Origin: a virus
Length of the DNA: 22,729 nt
Direction: 5' to 3' (one strand)
Virus record (IMG/VR): IMGVR_UViG_3300010413_000184
Span: 1-22,729 of that record
In this document: in pieces, positions 14,429-21,912 of the stretch
How the letters are laid out: each line of letters begins with the position of its first letter
Position numbering within the stretch: position 1 is the first letter of the stretch
Translations under genes and position numbers: made by a program
The notes under the pieces: model-generated
Told to the model about the DNA's origin: nothing
What the model saw: the letters and a program-made list of their open reading frames with translations, nothing else
Database searches by the model: none

Positions 14429-14833
14429 CTAGTTACCGGCCTCGGCTGTCCTTAAAAAAGCAGCCCATGCCTCGTCGCGCTCGGCGGCGGTTATACCATC
14501 CTCAAAACCGGCCGTGTTTTCAAGCAGGGCATGAAGGGCCGTCACCTGTGGTTTGCCGTCCGCCGTGAAATCGGCCGTGTTTATGGGTTCACCCTTGTCA
14601 TTGTAAAGGCTGCCTATAGCCTTGACAATGACATCCTGTTTGCTCTCGCCGGGAGGAGGCGTCTTTGTGGCAGCTTCGGTCTTTTCCTTGACGCGCCCCT
14701 TTTTCACAAGGCCGTCAAATATCTCCTGCGATACGCCCATTATCTTAGACGTTACCACTTTGCCGGGGCCGTGTACCTCGTGACCGGAGGATATTGATCT
14801 GTCACCCACAATATATATTTTCTCTTTTGCCAT
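14429..14833 (-). CDS. hypothetical protein after the capsid gene
   Basis: A 134-residue protein directly after the major capsid gene. It begins with short strands (EKIYIVGDRSI), has a helix QEIFDGLVKKGRVKEK (36-51), a Pro/Lys linker and a C-terminal helix ending AERDEAWAAFLRTAEAG. The FDxLVxKGxV pattern occurs in small phage head-tail region proteins. In lambda this place is held by FI, a DNA packaging accessory, but there is no clear similarity. GAAGGAGG precedes the ATG at good spacing. Confidence 0.6.
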   Translation of the reverse strand: MAKEKIYIVGDRSISSGHEVHGPGKVVTSKIMGVSQEIFDGLVKKGRVKEKTEAATKTPPPGESKQDVIVKAIGSLYNDKGEPINTADFTADGKPQVTALHALLENTAGFEDGITAAERDEAWAAFLRTAEAGN

Positions 14834-14844
14834 GTTGCCTCCTT

Positions 14845-15939
14845 CTAGAATATGGCTTCAAGGCAACCGTGGCCGCCGTTGTTTGTGGGCACAAGCAGCG
14901 GCGCGCTGTCTATGCCGATTATCGTTGACTTGCCCTCCGTCCTGGCAGTGGGCATAAAGTCCATTGCCTGACGGGTCGCTATGGTTGTCACACGGCCCGG
15001 CAGGAGTGACATTATTTCGGCCTCTGCCTGCACTACCACGTCAACGCCAGCGTGATAGCGGCGGCGGTCGGCGGCGGAGGCGAACATGACAACATTGTTG
15101 TCATTGATGTAAGGCACAAGGTTGCCGGTCACAGGATCGTTGTACTTGCCCGTGTAAAGCCAGAGCGTGTATTCGTATTCGTCAATGATGAAACGGCCGA
15201 GGCGCTTCATGCCGTTTCCTGCTATCGGCGAGGGCTCTATCATGCCCTTTTCCACACGGCGGTTGTCAAGCTCGGCCCTGACGTCGTCGTCGCCCATGAA
15301 ATAACGGAAAGCGGCTTTTCCGAATATGATGTTGTCAGGGTCGACAAGGCCCTTTTCCCTTATCTTGTTTGCAAGGGCCGCGAGGTCTGCGAATTTGTCT
15401 GACGCGCCCGCCCATGATGCCACGGCCTGCGGGAAAAGGTCTGCGGACATTTCAAAGTCAAGATCCTGAACGGAATCGCCCAGCACGGCGGCGAATACCG
15501 AAAACTGAATCTTGCCTTTCTGTAATATCTCGGCGGCCTGCCACTCGATGCCACGGTCAATCTTGTCCTGCATACGGCCGAAATCCGTCGCTATCTTGAG
15601 CATGAGGGCCTGGGTTTTGTTCATGTCGCCCGCATCATACTTTGTCATGCCCGCGCCGCGCGCGGCGAAGTCGGCGATATTGAAGGGCCTTTCCTCTGAG
15701 TAGTAAGGAGGTCTGAATTCCCGCGTTATAAAGCGGTCTGCCGTGTTTATCCTGGGCGGGCCGCCACGCCTGACGGGCAGAGCCATAGCCTCAAGGCTCT
15801 TGGTTATATCGTACTCCACCACTTCGCCCGAGAATATGCCATCGGGCTCAAGCGGAAAAAGGTTCATGAGTCCGTTTGTCGGACGGCGCGTTTTCTGGAC
15901 AAGCCGCCCGAATTTGGTTGCGAATTCTGGATTGAGCAT
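14845..15939 (-). CDS. major capsid protein, lambda gpE family
   Basis: A 364-residue capsid protein, close to the 341 residues of lambda gpE. The E-family pattern is visible: N-terminal YDITKSLEAMALPVRRGGPP, then FITREFRPPYYSEERPFNIADF, a long helix with ATDFGRMQDKIDRGIEWQAA, and the C-terminal LYTGKYNDPVTGNLVPYI then VVMFASAADRRRYHAG. It would build the icosahedral shell with the decoration protein encoded upstream. AAAGGAGG stands before the ATG. An 11-bp RNA hairpin lies between it and the decoration gene. Confidence 0.92.
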   Translation of the reverse strand: MLNPEFATKFGRLVQKTRRPTNGLMNLFPLEPDGIFSGEVVEYDITKSLEAMALPVRRGGPPRINTADRFITREFRPPYYSEERPFNIADFAARGAGMTKYDAGDMNKTQALMLKIATDFGRMQDKIDRGIEWQAAEILQKGKIQFSVFAAVLGDSVQDLDFEMSADLFPQAVASWAGASDKFADLAALANKIREKGLVDPDNIIFGKAAFRYFMGDDDVRAELDNRRVEKGMIEPSPIAGNGMKRLGRFIIDEYEYTLWLYTGKYNDPVTGNLVPYINDNNVVMFASAADRRRYHAGVDVVVQAEAEIMSLLPGRVTTIATRQAMDFMPTARTEGKSTIIGIDSAPLLVPTNNGGHGCLEAIF

Positions 15940-15977
15940 CTTTCTTTATCCTCCTTTAAAAGCGTTTTCAGTTTTTA

Positions 15978-16003
15978 GCTTCGATACTAGGGAGTATCAA
16001 AGC
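15978..16003 (-). other. RNA hairpin between decoration and capsid genes
   Basis: On the minus strand GCTTTGATACT (16003-15993) and AGTATCGAAGC (15988-15978) form an 11-bp stem with one U-G pair and the 4-base loop CCCU. The stem spans the stop codon of the decoration gene. On the plus strand the same pair would be a C-A mismatch, so the fold favours the late transcript. TAAAAAC follows, so there is no U-tract and it is not a normal terminator. It may mark an RNA processing or stability point before the capsid gene. Confidence 0.6.
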
Positions 16004-16385
16004 CCGTAAGCTCGGTACTGTCTATCGCGTGAATGGTAACGTCCCTTAGCTGTTCACGGATGCTCAGGACTGCGCCATTGGGCCTATCGTCTATCGCGAA
16101 TGCGCCGCTGAAAATATCCAGCTTGTCCGTGAATACCTTACCGCCTATGCAGATAGGCAGTGTCCTTTCACCGGCCCCTGCGACCACTATGTCCTCATCT
16201 ATTGCCAGAACGGCGCGGGCATCCTCGGCGGCAGCGCCAGTGTAAAGCAGCCACTTGTCGTCTGCCGGGTCGTACTTCATTACCGCGCCGGGCTTGAGCG
16301 TTTCGGCCCCGGCGCTCTTGACTATCACGCGCCGGTAAATATTGTTACCGGCCCTGAATTGCCTTGTATCCCTCTCGGTTCCCAT
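15987..16385 (-). CDS. head decoration protein, lambda gpD family
   Basis: A 132-residue protein of the decoration family, slightly longer than lambda gpD (110). It shows the expected pattern: IVKSAGAETLKPGAVMKYD (22-40), a mid-section with ARAVLAIDEDIVVAGAG, and the strand-rich end GGKVFTDKLDI and LREQL-like close. Trimers bind the expanded shell at threefold sites and stabilise it against the packaged DNA. It lies between protease and capsid as in lambda (C-Nu3-D-E). AAGGAGG lies nine bases before the ATG. Confidence 0.88.
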   Translation of the reverse strand: MGTERDTRQFRAGNNIYRRVIVKSAGAETLKPGAVMKYDPADDKWLLYTGAAAEDARAVLAIDEDIVVAGAGERTLPICIGGKVFTDKLDIFSGAFAIDDRPNGAVLSIREQLRDVTIHAIDSTELTGFDTP

Positions 16386-16418
16386 CTATATAATCCTCCT
16401 TTTTATTTTTCTTTTCGC

Positions 16419-16763
16419 TTAACCGGCAAGCAGCCCGTCAAGAATGGCCATGTTCTTCTTTTCCAGGTCGCTCATGCCGTCCTGGCCGCCGCCCTGGCCT
16501 TCGGGTGTAAGGCCTTCAAGGTTATCTGCCGTGGCGTCCTCTCCCGCCTTGTGCTTCGCGGCCGCGTTCATATAGGTTGAAATGGCGCTTTCATCAAAGG
16601 GCTTGCCTTCGGTTATGCTCTTGATAACCACGTCCTTTGAATGCTCGATGTTCTTCAAGTGCGCGGATACCCTCGTGCGCTCACCTTCAACTGCCTTTTT
16701 TACTGCCTCCTCGTGCTCGGCCTTGGCTTCGGGGTTGTCCCTGAAAATATCCTGTAGGCTCAT
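16419..16763 (-). CDS. nested scaffold protein, lambda Nu3-like internal start
   Basis: An in-frame ATG (codon 402 of the protease gene, at 16763) stands ten bases after a strong internal Shine-Dalgarno sequence AAGGAGG. It would yield a separate 114-residue protein, MSLQDIFRDNPEAKAEHEEA onward, which is strongly charged, helical and Gly-rich near its end (GQGGGQDG). Lambda uses the same device: Nu3, the scaffold, is translated from an internal start of gene C. The nested product would be present in many copies while the full protease is rare. Position, the internal ribosome site and the composition agree; expression is inferred. Confidence 0.65.
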   Translation of the reverse strand: MSLQDIFRDNPEAKAEHEEAVKKAVEGERTRVSAHLKNIEHSKDVVIKSITEGKPFDESAISTYMNAAAKHKAGEDATADNLEGLTPEGQGGGQDGMSDLEKKNMAILDGLLAG

Positions 16764-17966
16764 TCCTGTAAAACCTCCTTTTTGTGTTCTCTGGTTTTCG
16801 TTGTCCTGCTTTGCTATTTTATTGCGGTATCTGTCTATATGCCTTTGCACTGCCGCCCTGTCACTCTCGGGAATGTCTGGACGCTGGCCGCGCGCTCCTG
16901 ACATTGCGGCGTTTGCGGCAAATACTCCGCGCCTGATTGCGACCAGCTTCCCGTCTACAACGTCAACAAAAGGCAGCTTGTACGCCCCGAAGTTCTCTTT
17001 TGTGGCCGGGTCATACCAGAAAAACGCTTTCTTGTAATCGGCCGAAGGGCTGTCGGTTGAATTGGTAAAACGCCTTACACGCCTTAACGCGGCGGTTGAA
17101 TCCCATGCTTTTTCTATAATCTCGAAATCCTGAAAAGGCGGCGTACCGGCTGAAGGTTCATTGCCGTCTTTTCTTACCAAAGCGCTTGCCCCTATCCTGC
17201 CGCTCTGTATTGTCATATCTTCGCCGCCCTCTATTGCGTCAATCATGCCGCGCCTTAAGGCTATATCGGCGGTCAATGTCATGCCCTTGCCAAATTCGCT
17301 GTTTACGATATCAGGCGTTATATCACGGCCCCTTGCGATAGCACTTGCCATATGGTCATGTACCATATCAAGTTCTTCTCGTACTTTTTCAATTCCTGCT
17401 TGCGTCTTTACGTCAGGGGCCTTGAAAGGGGCCTTTGTTGAAGTGATGTCGATAACGTTGTCAGACGTTATCATTGATATTCTTACGCCCACGCTGCCTA
17501 TTCTGTCTGCCGGATTCTCGGCGGTTATCTTGTCTGCCTGCGATGCAAGCAGATATGCTCCGCTTGCGGCAAGCCCTGATATCCTGGCCTCGACCGGCTT
17601 TGATGCATTCTTTATTACATCGGCGGCAGCAAAAGCTCCGGCAACCGTGCCACCTGGGCTGTCAACGTCAAGCAATATCCTTTCAACATCCGCCCTTGAT
17701 TCCGCCTCCTGAATGCCTTGCACTATTTCCTGATATGTAGTGCCGCCTAGAAGCATCCTGATTAAGCCAAAGCCAGAGGCCGATTTTGTCAGTATTCCCT
17801 GAATCGGTATTACAGCTATGCCGTCGTTGACGTTCAGCTTGTAATCGTTTCGCGGTACTGTGATATTTCCTGCAATGGAAGGATCCTGATAGGCGGCGTT
17901 ATTGCCGTTCAGGATGCTTTGAATCATCTTGAAAGCATATTCATCTATAGCCCAAAGTTCAAACAT
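16419..17966 (-). CDS. capsid protease (S49, lambda gpC-like) fused to scaffold
   Basis: A 515-residue protein in the lambda gpC position. Residues 45-250 are an S49/SppA-type serine protease: VIPIQGILT, LDVDSPGGTVAG (99-110) with the oxyanion Gly-Gly, GLAASGAYLLA (131-141) with nucleophile Ser135, and Lys178 in STKAPF as probable base. Residues about 278-385 are an extra domain (AFFWYDPATKENFGAYKLPF, then VDGKLVAIRRGVFAANAA, DIPESDRAAVQRHI) that I have seen in other phage capsid proteases but cannot name. Residues 402-515 are charged and helical, as a scaffold. It exceeds lambda gpC (439) because of the extra domain. It would process portal and scaffold inside the prohead. AAGGAGG lies 15 bases before the ATG, which is long, and TATAAT lies five bases before it. 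Confidence 0.85.
   Translation of the reverse strand: MFELWAIDEYAFKMIQSILNGNNAAYQDPSIAGNITVPRNDYKLNVNDGIAVIPIQGILTKSASGFGLIRMLLGGTTYQEIVQGIQEAESRADVERILLDVDSPGGTVAGAFAAADVIKNASKPVEARISGLAASGAYLLASQADKITAENPADRIGSVGVRISMITSDNVIDITSTKAPFKAPDVKTQAGIEKVREELDMVHDHMASAIARGRDITPDIVNSEFGKGMTLTADIALRRGMIDAIEGGEDMTIQSGRIGASALVRKDGNEPSAGTPPFQDFEIIEKAWDSTAALRRVRRFTNSTDSPSADYKKAFFWYDPATKENFGAYKLPFVDVVDGKLVAIRRGVFAANAAMSGARGQRPDIPESDRAAVQRHIDRYRNKIAKQDNENQRTQKGGFTGMSLQDIFRDNPEAKAEHEEAVKKAVEGERTRVSAHLKNIEHSKDVVIKSITEGKPFDESAISTYMNAAAKHKAGEDATADNLEGLTPEGQGGGQDGMSDLEKKNMAILDGLLAG
16774..16780 (-). promoter_or_regulatory. internal ribosome binding site for the scaffold
   Basis: AAGGAGG lies within the coding sequence of the protease, encoding part of QKGGF (residues 395-399). 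It is a full match to the 16S anti-Shine-Dalgarno core and is as strong as the sites before the separate genes here. Spacing to the ATG is 10 bases, a little long but workable, and a second weak AGGA lies directly before the ATG. Confidence 0.6.
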
Positions 17967-17977
17967 GAATGATTATA

Positions 17978-19624
17978 TCAACCTCCTTGTGACTTTTCAA
18001 GCTCTTTTATCGGCCTGATTGCATCGGCAAGTGCAACATTCTGCCGCTTTAGGCGGGCAACAACCTTTTCATGCCTTACGCCGAAATACTTTAAAGATAT
18101 GGCATCCCTGTCGGTCAGGCCGTTTTCAAATGCCTTTTCAAACGTATTAACGTGCTTTAGCATATCGACCGAAAGCTCGGCAGTGCTAGACCAGTTGGCA
18201 TTCATCCATGCTTGCACTGTCAGGTGGTCGTTTCTTCTCATGGCATCGAAAAGGCTCGGAGTTACCAGCTTGCCTGTCAGGTCAAGCCCTATAACTATAT
18301 CACGGTAAACAGGCTCATTGAATGTAGGATTAAACTGTGAATGCTCCTTGCGCCTTATAGCGTCGAATTCATTTACCGCCTGGCGCGATGCCGAGAAATT
18401 GTTATTGAACATAAGCATGAGTATTTCAGGCGGAACACCGGCAGCCGCGCCGGAAATATGCACCCCTGCCATTACCGCCTTTGTAACGTCCGGGTTAGGA
18501 TGCCTTGTGTTATGGCTCTCTATTTTCTGCCCTGGCTTTAATCCTTCAATCATGAGCCCCGGCCCTAGCTGCTTGAATTCGACAACTCTTTGTGTCCCGT
18601 CCGCCGTTGTATTTGTAACTGTCTGTTCATTGCTTGCCATGCGGCGTAATGGGCCTTGCTTCAATATATCGGATGCATCCCGGGGCGCGTTTGAATCCGT
18701 GACAACCGAAAGCACTAACTGGTTATCAAGTGCCATCGCAAGCTGTGAATTGTCAAGGGTCGTATCTATCTGCTTTAGCATCTGGATTGAACATCCAAGC
18801 AGAGGCATCCCCCTATATTCGTTCACTCTCATTCTTGAGCCGAAAACAAGGTTTGCCACGCGGCGGCCGCTGTTAGGGCCGAAAGCTGGAATGAAAACGT
18901 AATCCATGCCCTCAATTGAATATACAAGGTTAGGGTTAAAGGCCTTTGCCCTTACCCAATAACCAACCTCGATGCCCCTTGAGTTGATCTCGACGCCGTC
19001 TATAACATCGTTTCCGGTATTCGGATTGATGCCCCTTATCATATTAAGAGGCGTTGAAATATTGTAACCATCAATTAGCTGTATTCTCGGGAGTCGCGTT
19101 ACCGGGTCTATCCTTGTTATTCTGAGGCAATCGCCTGAAAGTTTCGCCGTGCTGTATGCCTGACGCTGCTTTTCATAAAGGTTATCGCGCATTGCCTCGT
19201 CAACGACCTCTGGAATCAGGGCATAAAGACGTATGAATGATTCAACGGATTCCGACCATGTCCTTAAAAATTCATCGTCCTCCGTGAATCCGAGTATTTT
19301 TGCCTCTGGCAATGCATCCGGGTTCAGTCCGTCGTTTATCACCTTTGTTTCAAGGCGGTTGAATATCATATTAGCTATCGGATTTGCGCGCCAGAGGTTA
19401 AGGCTGTGTCTTTGAAGTTCACGGAGATTTACAACCTCATAATTTTTATCCATGCCAAGGCCGCCCGGGAATTTCTCTCCGGTATAAAGATAATGAATAG
19501 CATCGAAATAGTTTGATTCCGCCATAACGTTTTTCATATTGGATGCACGGCGGCTGATAGCTGAATTGCTCTTGCCTAAAACCATCCCCGCGAGGCCTTT
19601 GGCTATGGCAAGGGGATTATTCAT
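17978..19624 (-). CDS. portal protein, lambda gpB family
   Basis: A 548-residue portal protein, near the 533 of lambda gpB. It shows the expected pattern: N-terminal NLWRANPIANMIFNRLETKV (76-95), a mid-section with GDCLRITRIDPVTRLPRIQL, and the conserved NNNFSASRQAVNEF near residue 410 followed by a helix. Twelve copies make the ring through which the terminase packs DNA and to which the tail binds. It follows the gpW-like gene with two bases between stop and start, and there is no Shine-Dalgarno sequence, so translation is probably coupled to that gene. The C-terminus (KSQGG) encodes the AAGGAGG site that stands before the protease. Confidence 0.92.
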   Translation of the reverse strand: MNNPLAIAKGLAGMVLGKSNSAISRRASNMKNVMAESNYFDAIHYLYTGEKFPGGLGMDKNYEVVNLRELQRHSLNLWRANPIANMIFNRLETKVINDGLNPDALPEAKILGFTEDDEFLRTWSESVESFIRLYALIPEVVDEAMRDNLYEKQRQAYSTAKLSGDCLRITRIDPVTRLPRIQLIDGYNISTPLNMIRGINPNTGNDVIDGVEINSRGIEVGYWVRAKAFNPNLVYSIEGMDYVFIPAFGPNSGRRVANLVFGSRMRVNEYRGMPLLGCSIQMLKQIDTTLDNSQLAMALDNQLVLSVVTDSNAPRDASDILKQGPLRRMASNEQTVTNTTADGTQRVVEFKQLGPGLMIEGLKPGQKIESHNTRHPNPDVTKAVMAGVHISGAAAGVPPEILMLMFNNNFSASRQAVNEFDAIRRKEHSQFNPTFNEPVYRDIVIGLDLTGKLVTPSLFDAMRRNDHLTVQAWMNANWSSTAELSVDMLKHVNTFEKAFENGLTDRDAISLKYFGVRHEKVVARLKRQNVALADAIRPIKELEKSQGG

Positions 19625-19626
19625 GT

Positions 19627-19866
19627 TTAGGTAGTTCTGCCATAAAAGCCAATTGGTTTTTCATCTTGTATGTTTTGAAGTTCTAATATCTCTTTTCTGA
19701 GGCGGTCGCGTTCATCATAAAGTGTCTGGAGGTTTGCACGGCCGACGCTCATCTTACCCTGGCCGTCGTCAAGGCTGTAATTCTGTTGTTTCTCGGCCTT
19801 GAGTATTGCGGCTTTAACGCTTGCTAATTCCTCTTGAAGTTCCGTTATGGTATCGCTTATTGCCAT
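19627..19866 (-). CDS. head-tail joining protein, gpW-like
   Basis: A 79-residue protein between terminase and portal, exactly where lambda encodes W. Two helices (ITELQEELASVKAAILKAEK, 7-26, and NLQTLYDERDRLRKEILELQ, 45-64) flank a short beta-hairpin (YSLDDGQGKMSVG, 30-42), the gpW architecture of two helices and a hairpin, and the disordered C-terminus ends in PIGFYGRTT, comparable to the GPAGFYV end of lambda gpW. It binds the portal after packaging so that the tail can attach. There is no Shine-Dalgarno sequence; a consensus-like promoter lies directly before the ATG. Confidence 0.82.
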   Translation of the reverse strand: MAISDTITELQEELASVKAAILKAEKQQNYSLDDGQGKMSVGRANLQTLYDERDRLRKEILELQNIQDEKPIGFYGRTT

Positions 19867-19872
19867 TGAAGG

Positions 19873-19901
19873 ATTATAACAAAATGAATTTTATTTAGCA
19901 A
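19873..19901 (-). promoter_or_regulatory. possible internal late promoter before gpW
   Basis: On the minus strand TTGCTA (19901-19896) and TATAAT (19878-19873) are separated by 17 bases, with TG one base upstream of the -10 (extended -10). The predicted transcript would start at the ATG of the gpW-like gene, giving a leaderless message. The stretch is in the AT-rich gap between terminase and gpW, so chance is possible. Confidence 0.4.
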
Positions 19902-21912
19902 TATCTTGTTCAAGGGCATCAAACACCGTCTTGTAATCAAGCCCTTGAATGTTCATCGCCTGGCATGTAAGGTAAACGAATATATCAAGCAATGCCATAT
20001 TGTAAACCCGGCAATCCCATGCATGGTTAGGCACTTTTGAATATTTCCTTGTCCAGCGAGTGCCTAGAAACCGTCCCGTTCTTTCATCATAGACATTGAT
20101 TTTATTTTCACCGCCGTACATGTCGAAGTATTCTTTATTGTATGGATCCCCATAAGGATAGTTCATGTAACCCGAAGGTTGCGGCATCGGATGTCCTGCC
20201 CACTTCAAGGCCATCTGGTCGGCTAGTCTGTCTTTATACCTGTCAACTATTATCTGAAAATATATGCCGTGGTCGCCCTTCTTTTCCTTGAACGTTGCGG
20301 CAAGGTCTTTGAATTTATCAAAACCCCAAATAGGTATCACTCCGAATTCAAATTGCTTGCAAAAGGTTTGTACCATGTAGGGCTCATAACCCATATCAAC
20401 GCCCGTCAATCTTATCGGATAAACTGTTTTGCCATTATCGGCAACAAACTGCTTTGCCAGTATGTCATGCTCTAGCCTATACCATGTATTTTCTTTTAAC
20501 GCTTCCGGGTCTGCCTGGTAAGCCGCTGAATATTCCCTAAACCAATATGCCTCCGTGTCACCTTCGAGCCTTTGCCATAAAATACTGTAAGTGCTTCCAT
20601 TTCGGCAGTGCCCCAATATTTCAACGTCAAGCCTTCCCTCCGATGTTTTCTTTTTCTTATGCACGTCAACTGAACACGTCAGTAAAAGTATAGGCCCGTT
20701 TCCATCCTTGATAGCAATATCATTCGGGACAATCCATGGCAGATAATCCCTTTGCTTGCCCTTGAGCATTTCAGGTTTCGGGCTGAGTTCTACCTCCTCG
20801 AAGGGTATTGCCATTCTGAGGTTCTTAAACGTCCTGAGTAATGATTTATCTTTTTGCGCGGCTATCCAGTCGGCGGCGATTTCATCCCATGATTCAAAAA
20901 GAGAATACCAGGATGGAATGTGATAGCCTTTTGTCAGGAGTCTTTTTGTTTTTTGCGAGGGCCTGTATTCACCGGCATTCATTATCTTGTGTTTATATGG
21001 TTCGGTTATTCCGTGCTTCTTTCCCTTTTCACAGTATCGGCAGCGGTAATGTGTACTGCCGGGAATCAAAATATAATCATCGTCTGTTTCATATCTGAAT
21101 CCGGTATCATTTTCCTCGTCATACCAGACAAGCTCCTGGTATTCACCACAAAAAGGACAAGGCACAAAACGTTTATTGAAATCCGATTCAAGCAGTAACT
21201 TGTAAATCCTCGAGGTTTGTGCTGACAGTGGCGTTGATATGTCGCATATCTTTTTTGTATGTCTGAATGTGATTGTTCTCTTTTCGGTAAGAGTTAAGGG
21301 ATCTCCCTCATTTGTTTCTAGAGGCCATGCGTCTATTTCGTCCCTTAATAATTTTCTGACAGGGTTAGAACGCGCTTTTTTCGGGTTTAAAACTCCGATG
21401 GCAAGCAGGAAACCTCCGGGAAACTGCTTAAATAGTTTTCTATCGCCTGTTTTCTTTCCGGCTTTTCCTTCCCTCTGGTTTGATAATATTTTATCTTCAA
21501 GCTCGCTATGTTCAAGCATCCTTGCGACCTGCAATTCCATTGCAAGTTCCGCCGCCTCTTTTTCTTCTCGGGCATAGAGCATTCCGCAAGGGTCACTGTC
21601 TATAGTGAATCCTATAAAGTTTTCAATCAGGCCCGTTGTAGCACCTATCTGGACGCCTTTACATACTATGACTTGTCGTGTTGCACTTGTCGGCGATAGT
21701 TCTAAGGCAGGCTCTATTAAATGCGGGGCTTTAGTCCAATCATATTTTCCTGGGCTGGCCGTAAGCTCTGGAGGCAAATAACGTTTTTCTTTTGCCCATT
21801 CAACCATATTGAGAAGTGATTTGCCTTTAGGTAAATCATCAATACTGGTTTCGATGAAATCAAGTTCAGATATTTCAAACAAAGATATGAGTTCAAGAAA
21901 ATCATGCTGCAT
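19891..21912 (-). CDS. terminase large subunit, lambda gpA family
   Basis: A 673-residue packaging motor, close to the 641 of lambda gpA. The ATPase domain has KGVQIGATTG (85-94) at the Walker A position (this family lacks the classical GKT) and LLRDEID (188-194) as Walker B. A zinc-binding insertion CPFC (252-255) and CRYC (291-294) is typical of gpA. The nuclease domain starts near CSVDVHK (413-419), with Asp416 a probable metal ligand, and contains GVDMGYEP. It cuts concatemeric DNA and pumps it into the prohead. The start overlaps the small subunit gene by 11 bases; GAGG stands just before the ATG. Family membership suggests cos-type packaging. Confidence 0.93.
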   Translation of the reverse strand: MQHDFLELISLFEISELDFIETSIDDLPKGKSLLNMVEWAKEKRYLPPELTASPGKYDWTKAPHLIEPALELSPTSATRQVIVCKGVQIGATTGLIENFIGFTIDSDPCGMLYAREEKEAAELAMELQVARMLEHSELEDKILSNQREGKAGKKTGDRKLFKQFPGGFLLAIGVLNPKKARSNPVRKLLRDEIDAWPLETNEGDPLTLTEKRTITFRHTKKICDISTPLSAQTSRIYKLLLESDFNKRFVPCPFCGEYQELVWYDEENDTGFRYETDDDYILIPGSTHYRCRYCEKGKKHGITEPYKHKIMNAGEYRPSQKTKRLLTKGYHIPSWYSLFESWDEIAADWIAAQKDKSLLRTFKNLRMAIPFEEVELSPKPEMLKGKQRDYLPWIVPNDIAIKDGNGPILLLTCSVDVHKKKKTSEGRLDVEILGHCRNGSTYSILWQRLEGDTEAYWFREYSAAYQADPEALKENTWYRLEHDILAKQFVADNGKTVYPIRLTGVDMGYEPYMVQTFCKQFEFGVIPIWGFDKFKDLAATFKEKKGDHGIYFQIIVDRYKDRLADQMALKWAGHPMPQPSGYMNYPYGDPYNKEYFDMYGGENKINVYDERTGRFLGTRWTRKYSKVPNHAWDCRVYNMALLDIFVYLTCQAMNIQGLDYKTVFDALEQDIAK

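Noticed and set aside
15978-16003. Rho-independent terminator before the capsid gene
   Set aside because: The stem is followed by TAAAAAC on the minus strand rather than a U-tract, and the capsid gene has no own promoter that I can see.
17161-18902. Plus-strand frames of 183 and 194 codons opposite protease and portal
   Set aside because: Antisense to genes with strong family motifs; Ser-rich shadow translations without ribosome sites.
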